From Triatoma infestans (lineage: Eukaryota; Arthropoda; Insecta; Hemiptera; Reduviidae): 64,000 nucleotides of DNA. The notes beneath the pieces are model-generated. The model saw nothing but the letters and a program-made list of their open reading frames with translations, ran no database searches and was not told the DNA's origin. Position numbers and translations under genes: made by a program. The DNA is taken from positions 124,001 to 188,000 of the forward strand of contig JAAEAF010001576.1 of assembly GCA_011037195.1 (NCBI GenBank), in the 5' to 3' direction. Shown here piece by piece: positions 21,893 to 33,274 of this stretch; positions within the stretch are counted from its first letter, which is position 1, and each line of letters starts with the position of its first letter.

Positions 21893-24730
21893 CTTAAGCA
21901 TAATTAATAAATCGCTGCCCTACATTTTAGATTTCGAAAGTAGGAAATGGTTAGTTGACACCGGATCCTTGAAAAACTATATAGAGCCCTCCATTGTTCC
22001 TGCAGACTGCCCAAGATATAAACAAGATTTTATAGTCAAAACACCCATAGGAAAGAGTAAAGGACCAGAATATATTTTATTCAATCCTGAAAATGTTTTT
22101 TCCCAAACTAAAAAATAAAAAGGTATCTATTTAAGTTCTCGCCAAAATGTGATATATTACTCGGACACGAAACTTTGAGTGAAATTAAAGCAAATGTAAA
22201 TTTGAGAAAAATAAATTAGAGTTCGAAAATGGTTCACACGAATTATTATTTTTAGTCGATGGCAAAGAAGTTAAATTAAAGCCCGGTTTTAATGTTGCCA
22301 CAGTGTCGGTTAGGCCAATGCCCAACCTGAAAACTGGATTAATTAAAGGCGTCAAAACTAATAAATATAACATTGAAGAAGGAGTAGAAAATGTATACAA
22401 TAACGAATGTACATGTTTAGTGTATTCCAACGAGCTCATGACCATATGTCCACAGCCGGAATTAGAAACAATTTCTGAACCAAATCAATTAGTGACCAAT
22501 TGTCCCGAAATTCATAAAGAAATAATTGACCAAATTCCGCAACTACTCCGAAGTGACCACATGAACGAAGACGAAAAATTTAAAATTATTAACCTAATAA
22601 AACAATTTCCAGAAATCATACTTAGAGGGAATGACCAATTAACCAGCACAAATTTACTGAAACATAAGATCAATACTACAGACCAAATTCCAGTCTGTAC
22701 TAAAAATTACAGGTATCCTCAAATATTTCGGACAGACGTTCAAATTGAAATCGATAAATTAATATAGAACAACATTATACAACACTCCAACTAACCTTAC
22801 AATTTCCCAATTTGGGTTATCCCAAAAAAACCTTAGGGAAAACGAAAAATTCGAGTTGTTATAGACTATAGGAAATTAAATGAAAAAACAATAGAGGATA
22901 AATATCCACTTCCGAACATAGAAGATCTTTTTGGAAAGATTGGAAGGGCTACCTACTTCTCGGCCATTGTCCTAGCTTCTGGCTTCCATCAAATAGAGGT
23001 AGAGCCAAAATCAGTCCCTAAAACAGCTTTTCCCACAGAGACTGGACATTACGAATTCCTTCGCCTCGCTTTCAGACTGAAAAACGGACCTCCGACTTTC
23101 CAACGAGCCATGAATTTATTTTCTCCAAAACAGTTAATGTTCTGGATACATGGACGATATTATAATCTTTTCAGATAACTTAGACGAACATTTAAAACAC
23201 TTGAAATCCGTATTTAAGAAACTAAAAGAATCCAACTTAAAAATTCAGCTCGCCAAGACGGAATTTTTCAAACGTGAACTTCTATACTTAGGTCATATTA
23301 TTTCAGATAAGGGTATTCATCCTAACCCCTCAAAATTAGAAACTATAAAAAATTATCTAATCCGAAAGACAACCAAACAAATCAAACAGTTCCTGGGATT
23401 AACAGCCTATTATAGAAAAATGATAAAGGACTATGCAAAAATCACTAAACCTCTCACATCTGCCCTAAAAAAGGACACGAAAATTGATCTAGATAACACA
23501 GAATATAAGGAAGCCTTTGGCAAACTTAAACTTCTCTTGCAGAACAACCCAATGCAATCACCGGATTTTTCTAAACAATTTATACTAACTACGGACGCGT
23601 CGAACTTTGCAATTGGAGCAGTACATTCACAGATATTTGACGGACATGATCTTCCAATTTCCTATGCCTCTAGAACACTTAATAAACATTAAACAAACTT
23701 ATCTACTACATAGAAAGAGCTTTTAGCAATAGTTTGGGCGTGTAAACATTTTCGCCTTATCTCTATGGCCGAAAATTCCTCATCCAGACTGACCATAAGC
23801 CTTTGCAGTGGCTCCATAGTCTTAAGGAACCTAACTCAAAGTTAATTAGATGGAAACTCTTATTGGATGAATTTGATTTTGAAATTTAATACGTTCGGGG
23901 AAAAATTAACAATGTTGCCGACACACTATCTAGAATACCTAATCACCAGTTAACGCTCTAGACGAATTAGGCGAAGAAGTATATGACGACTTTCTTAGAG
24001 AATACGGAAACGAAAACGATAATAATGAAAACCTAAATCTGCAAACAATTCATTCACAAGACAGTTCCAACGAACAAGTAACCATAGAGGACGACAATAA
24101 AATCCTTAATACAGAACAAAACCAACTGATCCTTGAATGCGGTACAAAGTCTTCGGTAAAACTAGACTAATATTCTATTTTCAAAACGCATCAGACGTAA
24201 GGCACGTGCAAACCCTTTGTACTGAATACCCATAAAACCAGGAACCACTTATGCGGTCCTCTGTTCAAAACAAGGCCTAGAAGAAGAATACGAATCCATC
24301 TTTAATAACTTTAAAAATGTAATAATTATTAATAATTTAGATACAATAAAACTTAAACGGTACAAAAAGCTGAACCTAGATATTACGAATCCTGAAGAAC
24401 AGAAGGAAATAACATCTAATACCATGTGAGTAAAACTTTTCATCGCGGTATTAATGAAAGTCATAACCATATTCGTAAAAGATATTATTGGCTCTCATTG
24501 CTAAGGGACATAGATTACATATACAAATGCCCGACTTGCTTAAAGCTAAAATATGACAGGAGACCAGTTCGAACTGATTACAATCTTATACCGACTCCGA
24601 AAAACTACAGCTCGATACTTTCCAATATCACAAACGCAAATTCCTGACAATAATAGACTTTTTGCGAAAAACTTTGGCCTACCCACTTACAAGTCTTAAT
24701 CAATTGGAAATACAAACTTGCCTCAATGAC
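21893..24730 (+). pseudogene. pol relic: protease, RT, RNase H and integrase zinc domain
   Basis: Domains follow in order but across broken frames. Protease: WLVDTGSLKNY near 21950-21985. RT N-terminal region: open 22303-22767. RT core: [16 protein letters not shown] near 22845-22885 and the intact YMDD box at 23147-23158. RT connection (LGLTAYYRKMIKDYAKITKP) lies in ORF 23150-23692, and RNase H starts there with LTTDASNFAIGAV. Integrase HHCC zinc finger: 24426-24647 (H-H ... CPTCLKLK). The nested LINE begins at 24752 inside the integrase. It would have made cDNA and inserted it; it now has many stops. Confidence 0.8.
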
Positions 24731-24768
24731 TACTTCTCCCTGTTCCCTATCTATCTATCTGCTTGGCA

Positions 24769-26240
24769 TTACAACCCTAAGTGGGTCCTAGCCTCCCCAA
24801 TGAGTCCGTTCCATTGATCTCGGTTGTTTGCAGCCGCTTTCCAATTTCTTACTTTCAGCAAACTTCTTGCATCACCGGCGACACCATCCTCCCATCTCAG
24901 CCTTGGTCTGCCCACTTTTCTTTTTTCACCAATCGCTGCCTCAAGCAGTCTTCTAGGGATCTGTCCAACATCCATCCTCGCCACGTGCCCCGCCCAACTC
25001 AGCCTTCCTAGTCTTATTACGCGCCCTACGTCCGCCTCACCGAAGAGTTGATAAAGCTCTCCATTGTGCCTCCTTCTCCAGATGTTTCCCTCCTTCACAG
25101 GACCAAAGATCCTTCGAAGAATTTTTCTCTCAAAGATTAGGAGTCTATTCTCATCAACCCTTGGGATGGTCCATGTCTGAGAGGCGTAGGTCAAAACTGG
25201 GCGGATCAATGTTTTATATAGCCTGGCCTTCGTCTTTCTGGAGATCAGGCTGCTCTTCATGTATCGGACCAGACCGAAGTAGCACCTATTGGCAGCCATT
25301 ATTCTTTTGCCGATCTCCTGCGAAATGATATTGGAGGCATTAACTTGGGAGCCCAGGTATGTGAATTCCTGAACTTTCGCAAAGGAGAAGGAACCTATTT
25401 GAAGTCTGTCTCCAGGGGGCCCGCTACCACCTCCGACATACATATATTTTGTTTTATCTTCATTGATCGTGAGGCCAATAGATAGCGCCGCCTCTTGAAG
25501 TGCACGGAAGGCGTTCTTCAATGCAGGGAGGACCTAAAACCCGACTGGTAAGGGCCGATCTCTCTATCAGTGAAGTAAGCCAGTCTATTAAAGAGTACAT
25601 TTGAAAAGATTTTGTAGGCACAGGATAACAACGAGATGCCCCTGTAATTCGAGTACTCTAGCTGATCTCCCTTTTTGTGTATCGGACAAATGATAGTTTG
25701 TCCCCATTGGCTTGGTAAGACTTCGTCGTTCCAAATAACCATGATCAAATTATGGATTGCTTTATAAAGTTCTTCCCCACCATACTTAAACAGTTCGGCC
25801 GGCAGACCGTCAGCTCCAGGAGCTTTATTATTTTTCATTTTAGCTACCGCTTCCTCAATCTCCTCCAAATCTGGTGGCTCTATGTCCTCATCTTCATGTT
25901 CTATTATTTGTCCTAGTCTAGGCAGCGTTTCCTCTTCGCTGCAATTGCTGTTTAAGAGGTTGTCAAAGTGCCGGGACCATCTCTGTATTATCTCCTCCTT
26001 TCTAGACAATAGCGTTCCATCCTCTTTTTTTAATGCGGTTACCTTTGGCTTAAAGGGAGCCCTTCCCTTATTCACCTTCTGATAAAACAACCTGTTTTCA
26101 TTAACGTTCCTGTGGGCTTCAATATTCTCTATTTCTTTGTTTTCCCATATTCTCTTTTTCCTTCTATGAATTCTCTTTTCCTCTCTTCTTGTATTTTTAT
26201 ATTCCTCCGAAGACCCTCTAGTAGATCGTTTAGCAAGCAT
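24769..26240 (-). pseudogene. RTE-type LINE reverse transcriptase with the catalytic palm deleted
   Basis: ORF 26240-25518 holds the linker and RT fingers (NNKAPGADGLPAELFKYGG, CPIHKKGDQLEYSNYRGISL, IGPYQSGFR). It stops abruptly after QSGFR. ORF 25521-24769 resumes with RALQEAALSIGLTINEDKTK, which normally follows the YADD box, and then the C-terminal domain (KTKARLYKTLIRPVLTYASQTW ends; W-GHVARM). The palm segment including the YADD catalytic aspartates is missing at about 25520-25545. The copy therefore cannot reverse transcribe. Both pieces are otherwise well preserved. Confidence 0.85.
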
Positions 26241-26249
26241 GTCATTATA

Positions 26250-27586
26250 GGCTGCGTTTTTTGCATCAGTAGCTGCCTTGCATTCTTCATCAAACCATGC
26301 GGATCTTTATACCCGTTTTAGCAGTCCTAATATTTCCTCTGCCGCTGTTGCTATCGCATTTTGGCAATGCTTCCAACTGTCTTCTACGGGTTCGTTTGTT
26401 TCAGCTGGGACTTCTCTCAGATGAGAGCCTATCCCATGCTGATAAGCCTGGAGAAATTCATCATTTTTTAATCTTTTGACGTTAAACTTTTTCGCATTTA
26501 CTGGGCGAGTCTTCTTAGCCAGCGATATTCGAGATCTAATTTTGGCTATAACTAGATGATGGTCAGAGTCTATATTAGCGCCCCTATATGTTCTTGCGCT
26601 GATTAGATCCGATTTGTGACGATCGCTAATCAACAAGTGATCAATTTGGTTGCCCGTATTTCCATCCGGCGATGTCCATGTGATTTTATGGATCCTTTTG
26701 CCCGGGAAGAATGTACTTCCTATAAATAGTCCGCGAGAGGCTGCAAAGCTAATTAATCTCTGGCCATTGTCGTTGCTAATGTCGTGGAGACTATGCAATC
26801 CAATAGTAGGCCTATAGCATTCTTCCTTCCCAATTTTGGCATTGAAATCGCCTAAAAGAATTTTTATATCATTTCGGGGGCTATCGTCGAAAGACCTCTC
26901 GAGGCCTCATAGAAATCTTCTTTCTCCTCCTCTTCCGATGTTTCTGTGGGGGCGTGACAGCTTATCAAGCAATAATTAAAAAATTTTCCCTTGATCCTAA
27001 GTTTACAGATGCGGGGGCTTACCGGGGTGAATCCAATGACTTGCTCTCTGATTCTTCCTCTTACCACAAACCCAGTCCCAAAGATGTGCTTCTTCTCATG
27101 GCAGCTATAGTAAATGGTGTGGTGCCTCTTTTCAAGCAGGCCTTTACCAATCCAGCGAATCTCTTGGATCGCAGCAAGGTCCATTTTATACCTGTCAATT
27201 TCATTAAGAAGAGCCTGTTGCCCTCCTAGTCTATATAATGATAAAGTATTCCAAAATCCAATTTTTAAGTCCGTGTAACGTTTCCGAGTTCTATTGCCAT
27301 TAATCAGTCCGGTGTTACTTTCTCTTTGAGGTCTCGTAATCGATAAATTTAAGGCGTGCGGGTGATTGGCCCACTGCGCCCGAGCCTGGTGGAGGGGCTG
27401 CCTCCTTGGGGCCTCCAGACCGGCCCTCCCCGATGGGTCCTCAGGGACGGTAGCCCTGAGTCGTGTACTGTTTATGTCTTGTTGGTTTGTGCGGGGTGTG
27501 TGTAGTGTAAGTGTATGTGTGCATTGTTCTGGTGGGTGTGCATGGTGTATTGAGCTGTGGTAACCCGTGGGGTCGCTACATCCCAA
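26250..27586 (-). pseudogene. RTE-type LINE endonuclease region (frameshifted)
   Basis: ORF 27586-26864 starts in a Pro/Arg-rich leader, then gives the endonuclease: IGFWNTLSLYR, the catalytic-Glu box AAIQEIRWIG, and YSCHEKKHIFGTGFVVR. After a frame break, ORF 26798-26307 continues with the Asn/Asp/His boxes (WTSPDGNTGNQIDHLLISDR and NIDSDHHLVIAKIR). These are the conserved parts of the exonuclease-endonuclease-phosphatase fold that nicks target DNA. Between 26864 and 26798, and at 26307-26240, the frame changes, so no continuous protein is made. The endonuclease residues themselves look preserved. Confidence 0.8.
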
Positions 27587-27633
27587 GTAACTGCATGCAA
27601 CAGTTACCCCGTGCGGGTCCCCTGTTCCCTATC

Positions 27634-28000
27634 CTAAAAATAATACAAATGGACAATGAAGGTTTAAGAAACTTCCTAAAACTATACAAATCGCACCATA
27701 TTACATTACCCGCGGTCATCCTGAGTCGCAAGGTTTATTAGAAAAAGCACACTCCATTGTAATTGAATTACTAAACGCTATCCAAATAGAAAAGAAAAAC
27801 AACAATCCTGAAGACAATATGAAGCTAGCTATAATAGCTTTCAATAACAGCTTAAATTCTAATTTAAAATTACCCCCATGGAGATAACTTTCCGTAAACA
27901 AAAAACCCATATGTAACTGGACTGACAGAAACCTTAATAACAGAAGAAAGTTTCAACGAACACTTAGGACTCCACAAACTTATAAAAAATAAGATAGAGG
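27634..28000 (+). pseudogene. Remaining integrase core and C-terminus of the errantivirus-like element
   Basis: Beyond the LINE, the frame resumes near the second catalytic region and after a frame change reads RGHPESQGLLEKAH at about 27708-27755. This is the conserved HP-SQG--E--H box with the third catalytic Glu of retroviral-type integrases. LNAIQIEKKN and IAFNNSLNSN follow, as expected. The piece between the zinc finger (24.5 kb) and this box is reduced, so part of the core is lost or shifted. Confidence 0.65.
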
Positions 28001-28049
28001 GAGAAAAACAAAAACGCACTGACGTACTAAATAGTCGACGTGAAAATTC

Positions 28050-29450
28050 CTAACGAACCCTACATCAGGACAACATTCCATAAAAAGAACAACCGAAATA
28101 CTTTAGAGTACTCTATGATCAGACAAAACGGTTAGCCATCAATCCTAAAATGAATCGACAAAGCACATTTAAATTACATCCCAACCGCATTAAAAGACCC
28201 AGAAAAGAAATAAAAAACAAAACATCTGTTTTAGGGCAAGATGCTTCTCCTGACACTGATCTTGGTCGTGGTCCCAGTGGCACCGTACGTGGACTAATAA
28301 ATGGGCTCGGTACCGCAATATCCTGGCTCACGGGAAATATGGACGCAAACGACAAAGCAAGATACAATGAAATTTTGGAAAAAGTTCAGACTAATGACAC
28401 ATTTAACAGATAACGTCGAACAGCAACTGACTTTAAACAAGAGAGTAGCAGAAGAATGTAACAAAGACATCAAAATCATACATTCAAACAACTTAAAACT
28501 AACTACATTAAACTTGTAGCAAACGAATTTAACACGATAGAAATAAATCAACATTATTCATTTTTATTTACCACTTTTATGCTAATATATAATAAAGTAA
28601 ACAATCTAGATACCAGTTTAGAGTTCTATAAACTAAATATTCTACATTCTAGTATATTAACTTATAAAGAACTAGATAGCTTAATAAGTGATTCCAAAGT
28701 ATCCCTTATCTCTAACGAACCAGAAATCTTATGGCACCTCAGTACCCTACATTGCTCAGTTCAAGACGAATACATCTACTTTATTCAAGTACCCCAGCAA
28801 TCCCCAACTTACGGAACCTTCTTCCTCTTATTATACTCCACTTATAAAAACGAAGAAATCATTACCACGAACGAACATCCTTCCTCATTATTTAGTATAG
28901 CGAAGTTCTCACAGGCGATTATGTATTGACAAATAACAATTACTATTGCAAAAATACGTCTTTAATTGAAAACATATGTATTAAACAGCTATTAGAAGAT
29001 AAAACATTAACCTGTAAATCTCTAGTAATAAAAAAACGTAGAACCTTTTGTAAGATATACACCAATCATAAAACTATACTTAATCTATAATATAAGTAAA
29101 ATTATTATAATTGTTAACAATAAGAATATTAATCATGACTGAGCAGTAAACGGATCGAGAAGAAAAAATTATTCGGAATGCGCTAATGACCTTAGCTGTT
29201 GATGCGCCAAAAAAAAAAAAAAAAAAAAAAATTACTCTGTATCCAAAACTTACTACTTTACTATCACTTAACAGCTCAGAAAAGTTATTCAATTTACTGA
29301 ACCATATGTTTACTAGGAAAGTAATATTTTAATTCCATCAGAAATACCTAAACATAAATACCATACCAATTTCACATTTCAGCAGATACACGAGGCCAGC
29401 ATTAACATTAAACCCTTAGAAGAAATAGAAGAACTCCCTTGATGAACAGA
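28050..29450 (+). pseudogene. Envelope-like (baculovirus F-type) gene relic
   Basis: This gene follows pol as in errantiviruses. ORF 28150-28413 contains the block typical of the region just after the furin-type site, with a Gly-rich hydrophobic segment and 'GNMDANDK', matching insect errantivirus Env by pattern. ORF 28579-28929 looks like the downstream ectodomain part. A hydrophobic segment near 29455-29520 could be the membrane anchor. An A-run at about 29211-29230 and several stops break the frame. In intact relatives this type I membrane protein can mediate cell entry; here it is clearly non-functional. Confidence 0.65.
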
Positions 29451-29640
29451 ATTGGATATATTTTATGATAATACTACTTACTATAATTTTCTCTGTGTAT
29501 TTAATATACCAAACCAAATACTGTCAATTAAAAAGACTCAGGAATCTGGATTCGCCGGAAGCAGAACCAGCCCAGGAGTCCTATCCCCGCCCCTACCTAC
29601 ACAAGACTACCTATTTAAGGGCTGAGGAGACAGCCCTAAA

Positions 29641-29654
29641 CTAAAGGACGGAGG
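29641..29654 (+). promoter_or_regulatory. Polypurine tract
   Basis: ctaaaggacggagg immediately precedes the 3' LTR, as expected for the plus-strand primer. Confidence 0.6.
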
Positions 29655-29838
29655 AGTTACAACAGCAGTTCCCTCGAGCATTTGATACATTGCTGACACT
29701 ACATAATAATTACATAAATACGCCCAACATTTATTATTATTTTCTTTTTACTATTTTCTGAGCTGTCATACGTGTATTTGTGTTCTTAATACATTTTTTT
29801 TTTTTTTTAAGTGATTTGTGTTTTCCTATACTATAACT
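29655..29838 (+). repeat. 3' LTR of the errantivirus-like element
   Basis: Partner of 20340-20524, with the same agttac...ataact ends and about equal length (184 versus 185 bp). Point differences are scattered along it. Confidence 0.85.
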
Positions 29839-30370
29839 ATTGAAACCAAACATAATGTTTTAGACATTAAGGTACAAAATCACTAGGTTTATCACAGAAA
29901 CATGCCAAGCTTCAGTCTCTAGAATTATAAACAAACAACATAAAACTCCTTACGTGTACAGGGGGTGCCATGATTAGACTGCGTAACTTCAGGAATTAAT
30001 TTCTTGGGTCAAAGCAAAAAAAAAAGTATCTCTGGACTTGTGCCCGGAAACGCTTCCTTACCGAATTAAAGACTAAAATTTCCCAGAATTCAAGGTTTTT
30101 TCTACTTTCTAACATTTTGATCAAAAGCATTAAACGTTATCGACAATATATTGAAATAAATGCAGAAAAGAAGAGAAGCTAACCACACCAAAAAAGTAGA
30201 TTTATCTTTAACACTTTTTTTCACACTCAGAAATCCTCAGATATATATTCATAAGTAAGAACATTTGTAAGAAAATTTGACAGGTTCCCGGTAATACTTA
30301 TAGCTAGTAAAAAACAAACATAGCAGGAAAACTGCTTATTCCCTCTAATAATTGATTCTCTGCATTCGTC
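29839..30370. other. Gene-free spacer
   Basis: Nothing recognisable between the 3' LTR and the polyadenylation signal of the four-exon gene. Confidence 0.4.
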
Positions 30371-30376
30371 ATTTAT
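30371..30376 (-). terminator. Polyadenylation signal AATAAA directly after the stop codon
   Basis: The minus strand reads TGAATAAATG at the stop of the four-exon gene. The 3' UTR would be very short if this signal is used. Confidence 0.4.
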
Positions 30377-32419
30377 TCAGTAGAGAAGGTCCGAAGTTTT
30401 ATTAGTGATAATTGTTAGATCACTTACATTGGCGCCGGACTGCTTAATGACAGTGTTGACGATGTCCTGAGCAATGTGAGCATGTTCCAAGGCGGCCTTG
30501 TCTTTCTGCTGTTCCTGTTCCTCCTCTAAGGCCGTTCTCTGCGAAGGATCCAGTTCCGAAAATACTATATTCCTTTTCTCCAAATTTCGTTCAGTCTGAT
30601 TGTTGCCAGTTGTTTGATGATATCTACCTCTGGTGGTTTTTGCATGCCCTCGTCGATGCTGTTTAATGCCCCTATGTTTGCATTTTCTACATTTTGACAC
30701 TGATTTCTGGGTAGATATTTTGTGCTCCCCTTTATGTTCGTTACTTTCTAATTGTTTCTCACTTTTCTCATTACTTCCTTCATAATAAGAACATTCATCA
30801 TCTTCGTTGGACGACTGCATATCTCGGTGTAAATGACTTCCGCCTGAAAATTAATCCAAATATGTTGAAGAAATTGTTTTCACTTTAAAACTCAAATTAC
30901 CCTCTATATACACGCAGATTTAGATATCCAAACTATACATTTCATTGATATTCAATTCCACTCTCATAGCCGAATTGGCAGTAGAAGTCGCACTAGCTGA
31001 TTTTTAAAGAGTAAATAATTCACGTTTTTAAAAACTCAATATCTAATCTAAACTCATACTAACCCTATCTTCTCACCAGTGGCTTTATGATGATGATTTA
31101 ATTGCTTCAGTCGTTGATTTTTCCGATCAGTAATATAGCATGCCGGAATTTCCTGAAAACTGCCAAAATAAGATTTGCCGTCATCACTTTTCATGATATT
31201 ATCAATACAGGGTTCATTATTATTTTGAATATTTTCTGCAGATCTTATTTTCTTATAGTTATCAAATATTGGATAGATGGCGCCGGCAGCATCATCTCTT
31301 CCTTTCTTTATTGTGCCATGATCTCTTCCTTTCTTTACTGTGCCATGATCCAGGTAGAACAGCTCTTTGATATTATCAAATTTGTGTAATTCTGAAATTT
31401 ATTTCAGCAAGTAGTTATGATTTCATAGATAGTTATAATTTCACTTAAAAGATTACTTACTACTTACCACTGTCGTCAAATGAGAACATTAACTGGGAGC
31501 CATTTTTATCGCCAGCATCTTCGGTGACATTTAGCTTAGACTGTGCAGTGTTGGTCTACCCAATTATTTCAAATAAAAATGTTTTGCAGTTAGTAACATG
31601 TCAGTTTAAATGTATATTAAAATGTAATGAAAAAAATTGATTTTTAAGTCTAAATATTTCTTAATTTCTTGGTTCTATAAATAAAAAGAATCTTGATCAT
31701 TTTGTTAAAGAGGACTTCAAATTCCACATAAAAATTTAGAAACGTAATCATTTCAGAAGGAATCATATTCTAAGGCCCGACATATTTTATTCAATTTTGT
31801 AATTCACTTTTAAAAATGAAAATTAAGCGTCAACAATAAAATAGATTTCTTCCGCAAACTTCTTTACAGACTTCTTACAGAAGATAATCTAACAGTATCT
31901 GCGGAATTCAAAAGACTGAGCTACATTGTTACATTTATTGCTCTAGGGACTAAAGAACTGGAGCTGGGAGGTTTATAAACAACAAGCCATTCAGCCATTC
32001 GAATCACTTCAGTCCCACGCTCGTTTTACTATATCACAAACCTCAACTTTCCTATCTTATAGCAACTCCCAAATAGAACATTTCTTAATGTTCTAATCAG
32101 TTTATTCAGTCTCTTGGCTCTACTATCTCCCTGATAATCTTCATGATAGTCATACCAGATTTCCTTCGAAACTGGACAGAGCTACTGTATTCAATCATTG
32201 GAGGGTAGTTATTGATATCCTTCTCCTCACATCCAGCTTCATCCCATTTATTCATTTTATAAATTTAATGAATAAACGTATGCATTATTATGTGTTTCAT
32301 CGAGAGAATACATTTTTAAATAACATATAAAATAATATATTAAGTATTCATACCGCATAAATTTCCAAAGCCAGTATGATTATTGTAATAAATATGACCA
32401 ATCCTAAAATTTTCTTCAT
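30377..32419 (-). CDS. Four-exon gene for a secreted protein of unknown function (~311 residues)
   Basis: Exons on the minus strand are 32419-32354, 31555-31468, 31391-31077 and 30843-30377. All junctions are GT-AG, phases agree (0, 1, 1) and the joined length is 936 bases with one stop. Exon 1 is almost exactly a signal peptide: M-K-K then a ~16-residue hydrophobic run (LGLVIFITIIILAL) ending EIYA, after which TNTAQSK begins. The mature part is hydrophilic with about six Cys. It has a 9-residue tandem duplication (DHGTVKKGR/DHGTIKKGR), a basic Cys/His/Lys patch (SKCRKCKHRGIKQHRRGH), a Glu/Gln-rich helix (ALEEEQEQQKDKAALEHAH) and several N-glycosylation sequons. I do not recognise the family. 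A salivary or other secreted effector-like role is only a guess. AATAAA overlaps the stop. Confidence 0.8.
31294..31347 (-). repeat. 27-bp tandem duplication inside exon 3
   Basis: Two adjacent 27-bp copies (31294-31320 and 31321-31347) differ at one base and stay in frame, giving nine duplicated residues (DHGT-V/I-KKGR). The strict retention of frame supports exon 3 being translated. Confidence 0.85.
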
Positions 32420-33270
32420 AAAATCACGAAATAATTCTCTGCTTGTCAAGTGTCGTCCGGTGGTACTTCCTGCACATCAAACACAACAATTCTCTTGTTA
32501 TTTGATGTAATCCCTAAATGTGTTAGAAATACCAAAGGCTAAGTGGGTATATTAAAAAAAAAGAAGGTATTTTAAGGAATGCTTACAGTTCACAGAACGA
32601 AAATTTGTTTGGTTGGGCTAATTTAGGAAATTTTTACAGATAGCAAAGGGGAACTTACCCACTCTACTGCAAGAAGCTGAAAATATCAAAATAACGTGCT
32701 CAGATCTCCTTGTATCTTTTTAATCTCATATTATATAGAGTTCACTATGTGGAAATTAAAAATTTTGTCTCATCAACTTTTAGATTATTGTGGTTACAAC
32801 TATACAGTGTAGTTAGTTAATTAAATATTACAATATCAATGAAATACTCGGACAATTTACTGCAATCCTCATAGTTTAAATTATTTTTTTTATAAAAAAA
32901 ACAGGTTTGTTAAATATTGTGAGTGACAGACACTAAGCGTCCAATGGTAGTTAAGAAGTGAGTTAAGTGTGGAGTATCTAGCTATCCCACAACTCCGTAA
33001 CATGAATTTTAGCAGAAAAATGTTTCCCTTAAAATTTAGATAGTCAAGTGGTAATTACTATGTCTTGCTTAAAGGAAATCGATAAAGTCTTTTTCGAGAA
33101 ACTTAAACATACAGCAGTGAAGTCGTTTTCAGCATACTTCAAATTTTTGTAAAACAATTAATAACAATAATTCCCAATATTCTTATTATTACAATAATTT
33201 CTTAATTTGCATTGGTCCGGGCACCAATGACCGTAGGTGCTGACGCGCCTTAAATTAAAAAATCTGGTGT
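32420..33270. other. Probable 5' UTR and upstream region of the secreted-protein gene
   Basis: On the minus strand TTTGATGTGCAG ends near 32467 and could be the acceptor of a 5' UTR exon leading into the ATG at 32419. Further upstream no TATA box or coding exon stands out; the region is AT-rich. Confidence 0.3.
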
Positions 33271-33274
33271 GAAA

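Larger units (their letters stand above)
24752..27621 (-). mobile_element. RTE-type LINE inserted in the errantivirus integrase
   Basis: A minus-strand non-LTR element lies between exact 12-bp target duplications ctgttccctatc (24740-24751 and 27622-27633). At its 3' end (24752 upward) is a short gata-type repeat tail, usual for RTE/BovB-like elements rather than poly-A. Coding order on the minus strand is an apurinic-type endonuclease, then a reverse transcriptase. At ~2.87 kb it is close to full length but has internal damage. It is younger than the errantivirus it interrupts. Confidence 0.9.
20340..29838 (+). mobile_element. Errantivirus-like gypsy LTR retrotransposon, decayed, split by a LINE
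   Basis: The order is LTR, primer-binding site, gag, pol (protease, RT, RNase H, integrase), env-like relic, polypurine tract, LTR. Subtracting the nested LINE (24752-27621) leaves about 6.6 kb, close to the usual length of insect errantiviruses. The LTRs start agttac and end ataact, the style of that group. Every gene has stops and frame changes, so the copy is dead. Three bases (att) match outside both LTRs; I cannot claim a longer target duplication. Errantiviruses are the insect gypsy branch that carries an envelope gene derived from a baculovirus-type fusion protein. Confidence 0.85.

Noticed and set aside
24781..25051. Plus-strand ORFs over the RTE LINE
   Set aside because: Shadows of the minus-strand reverse transcriptase.
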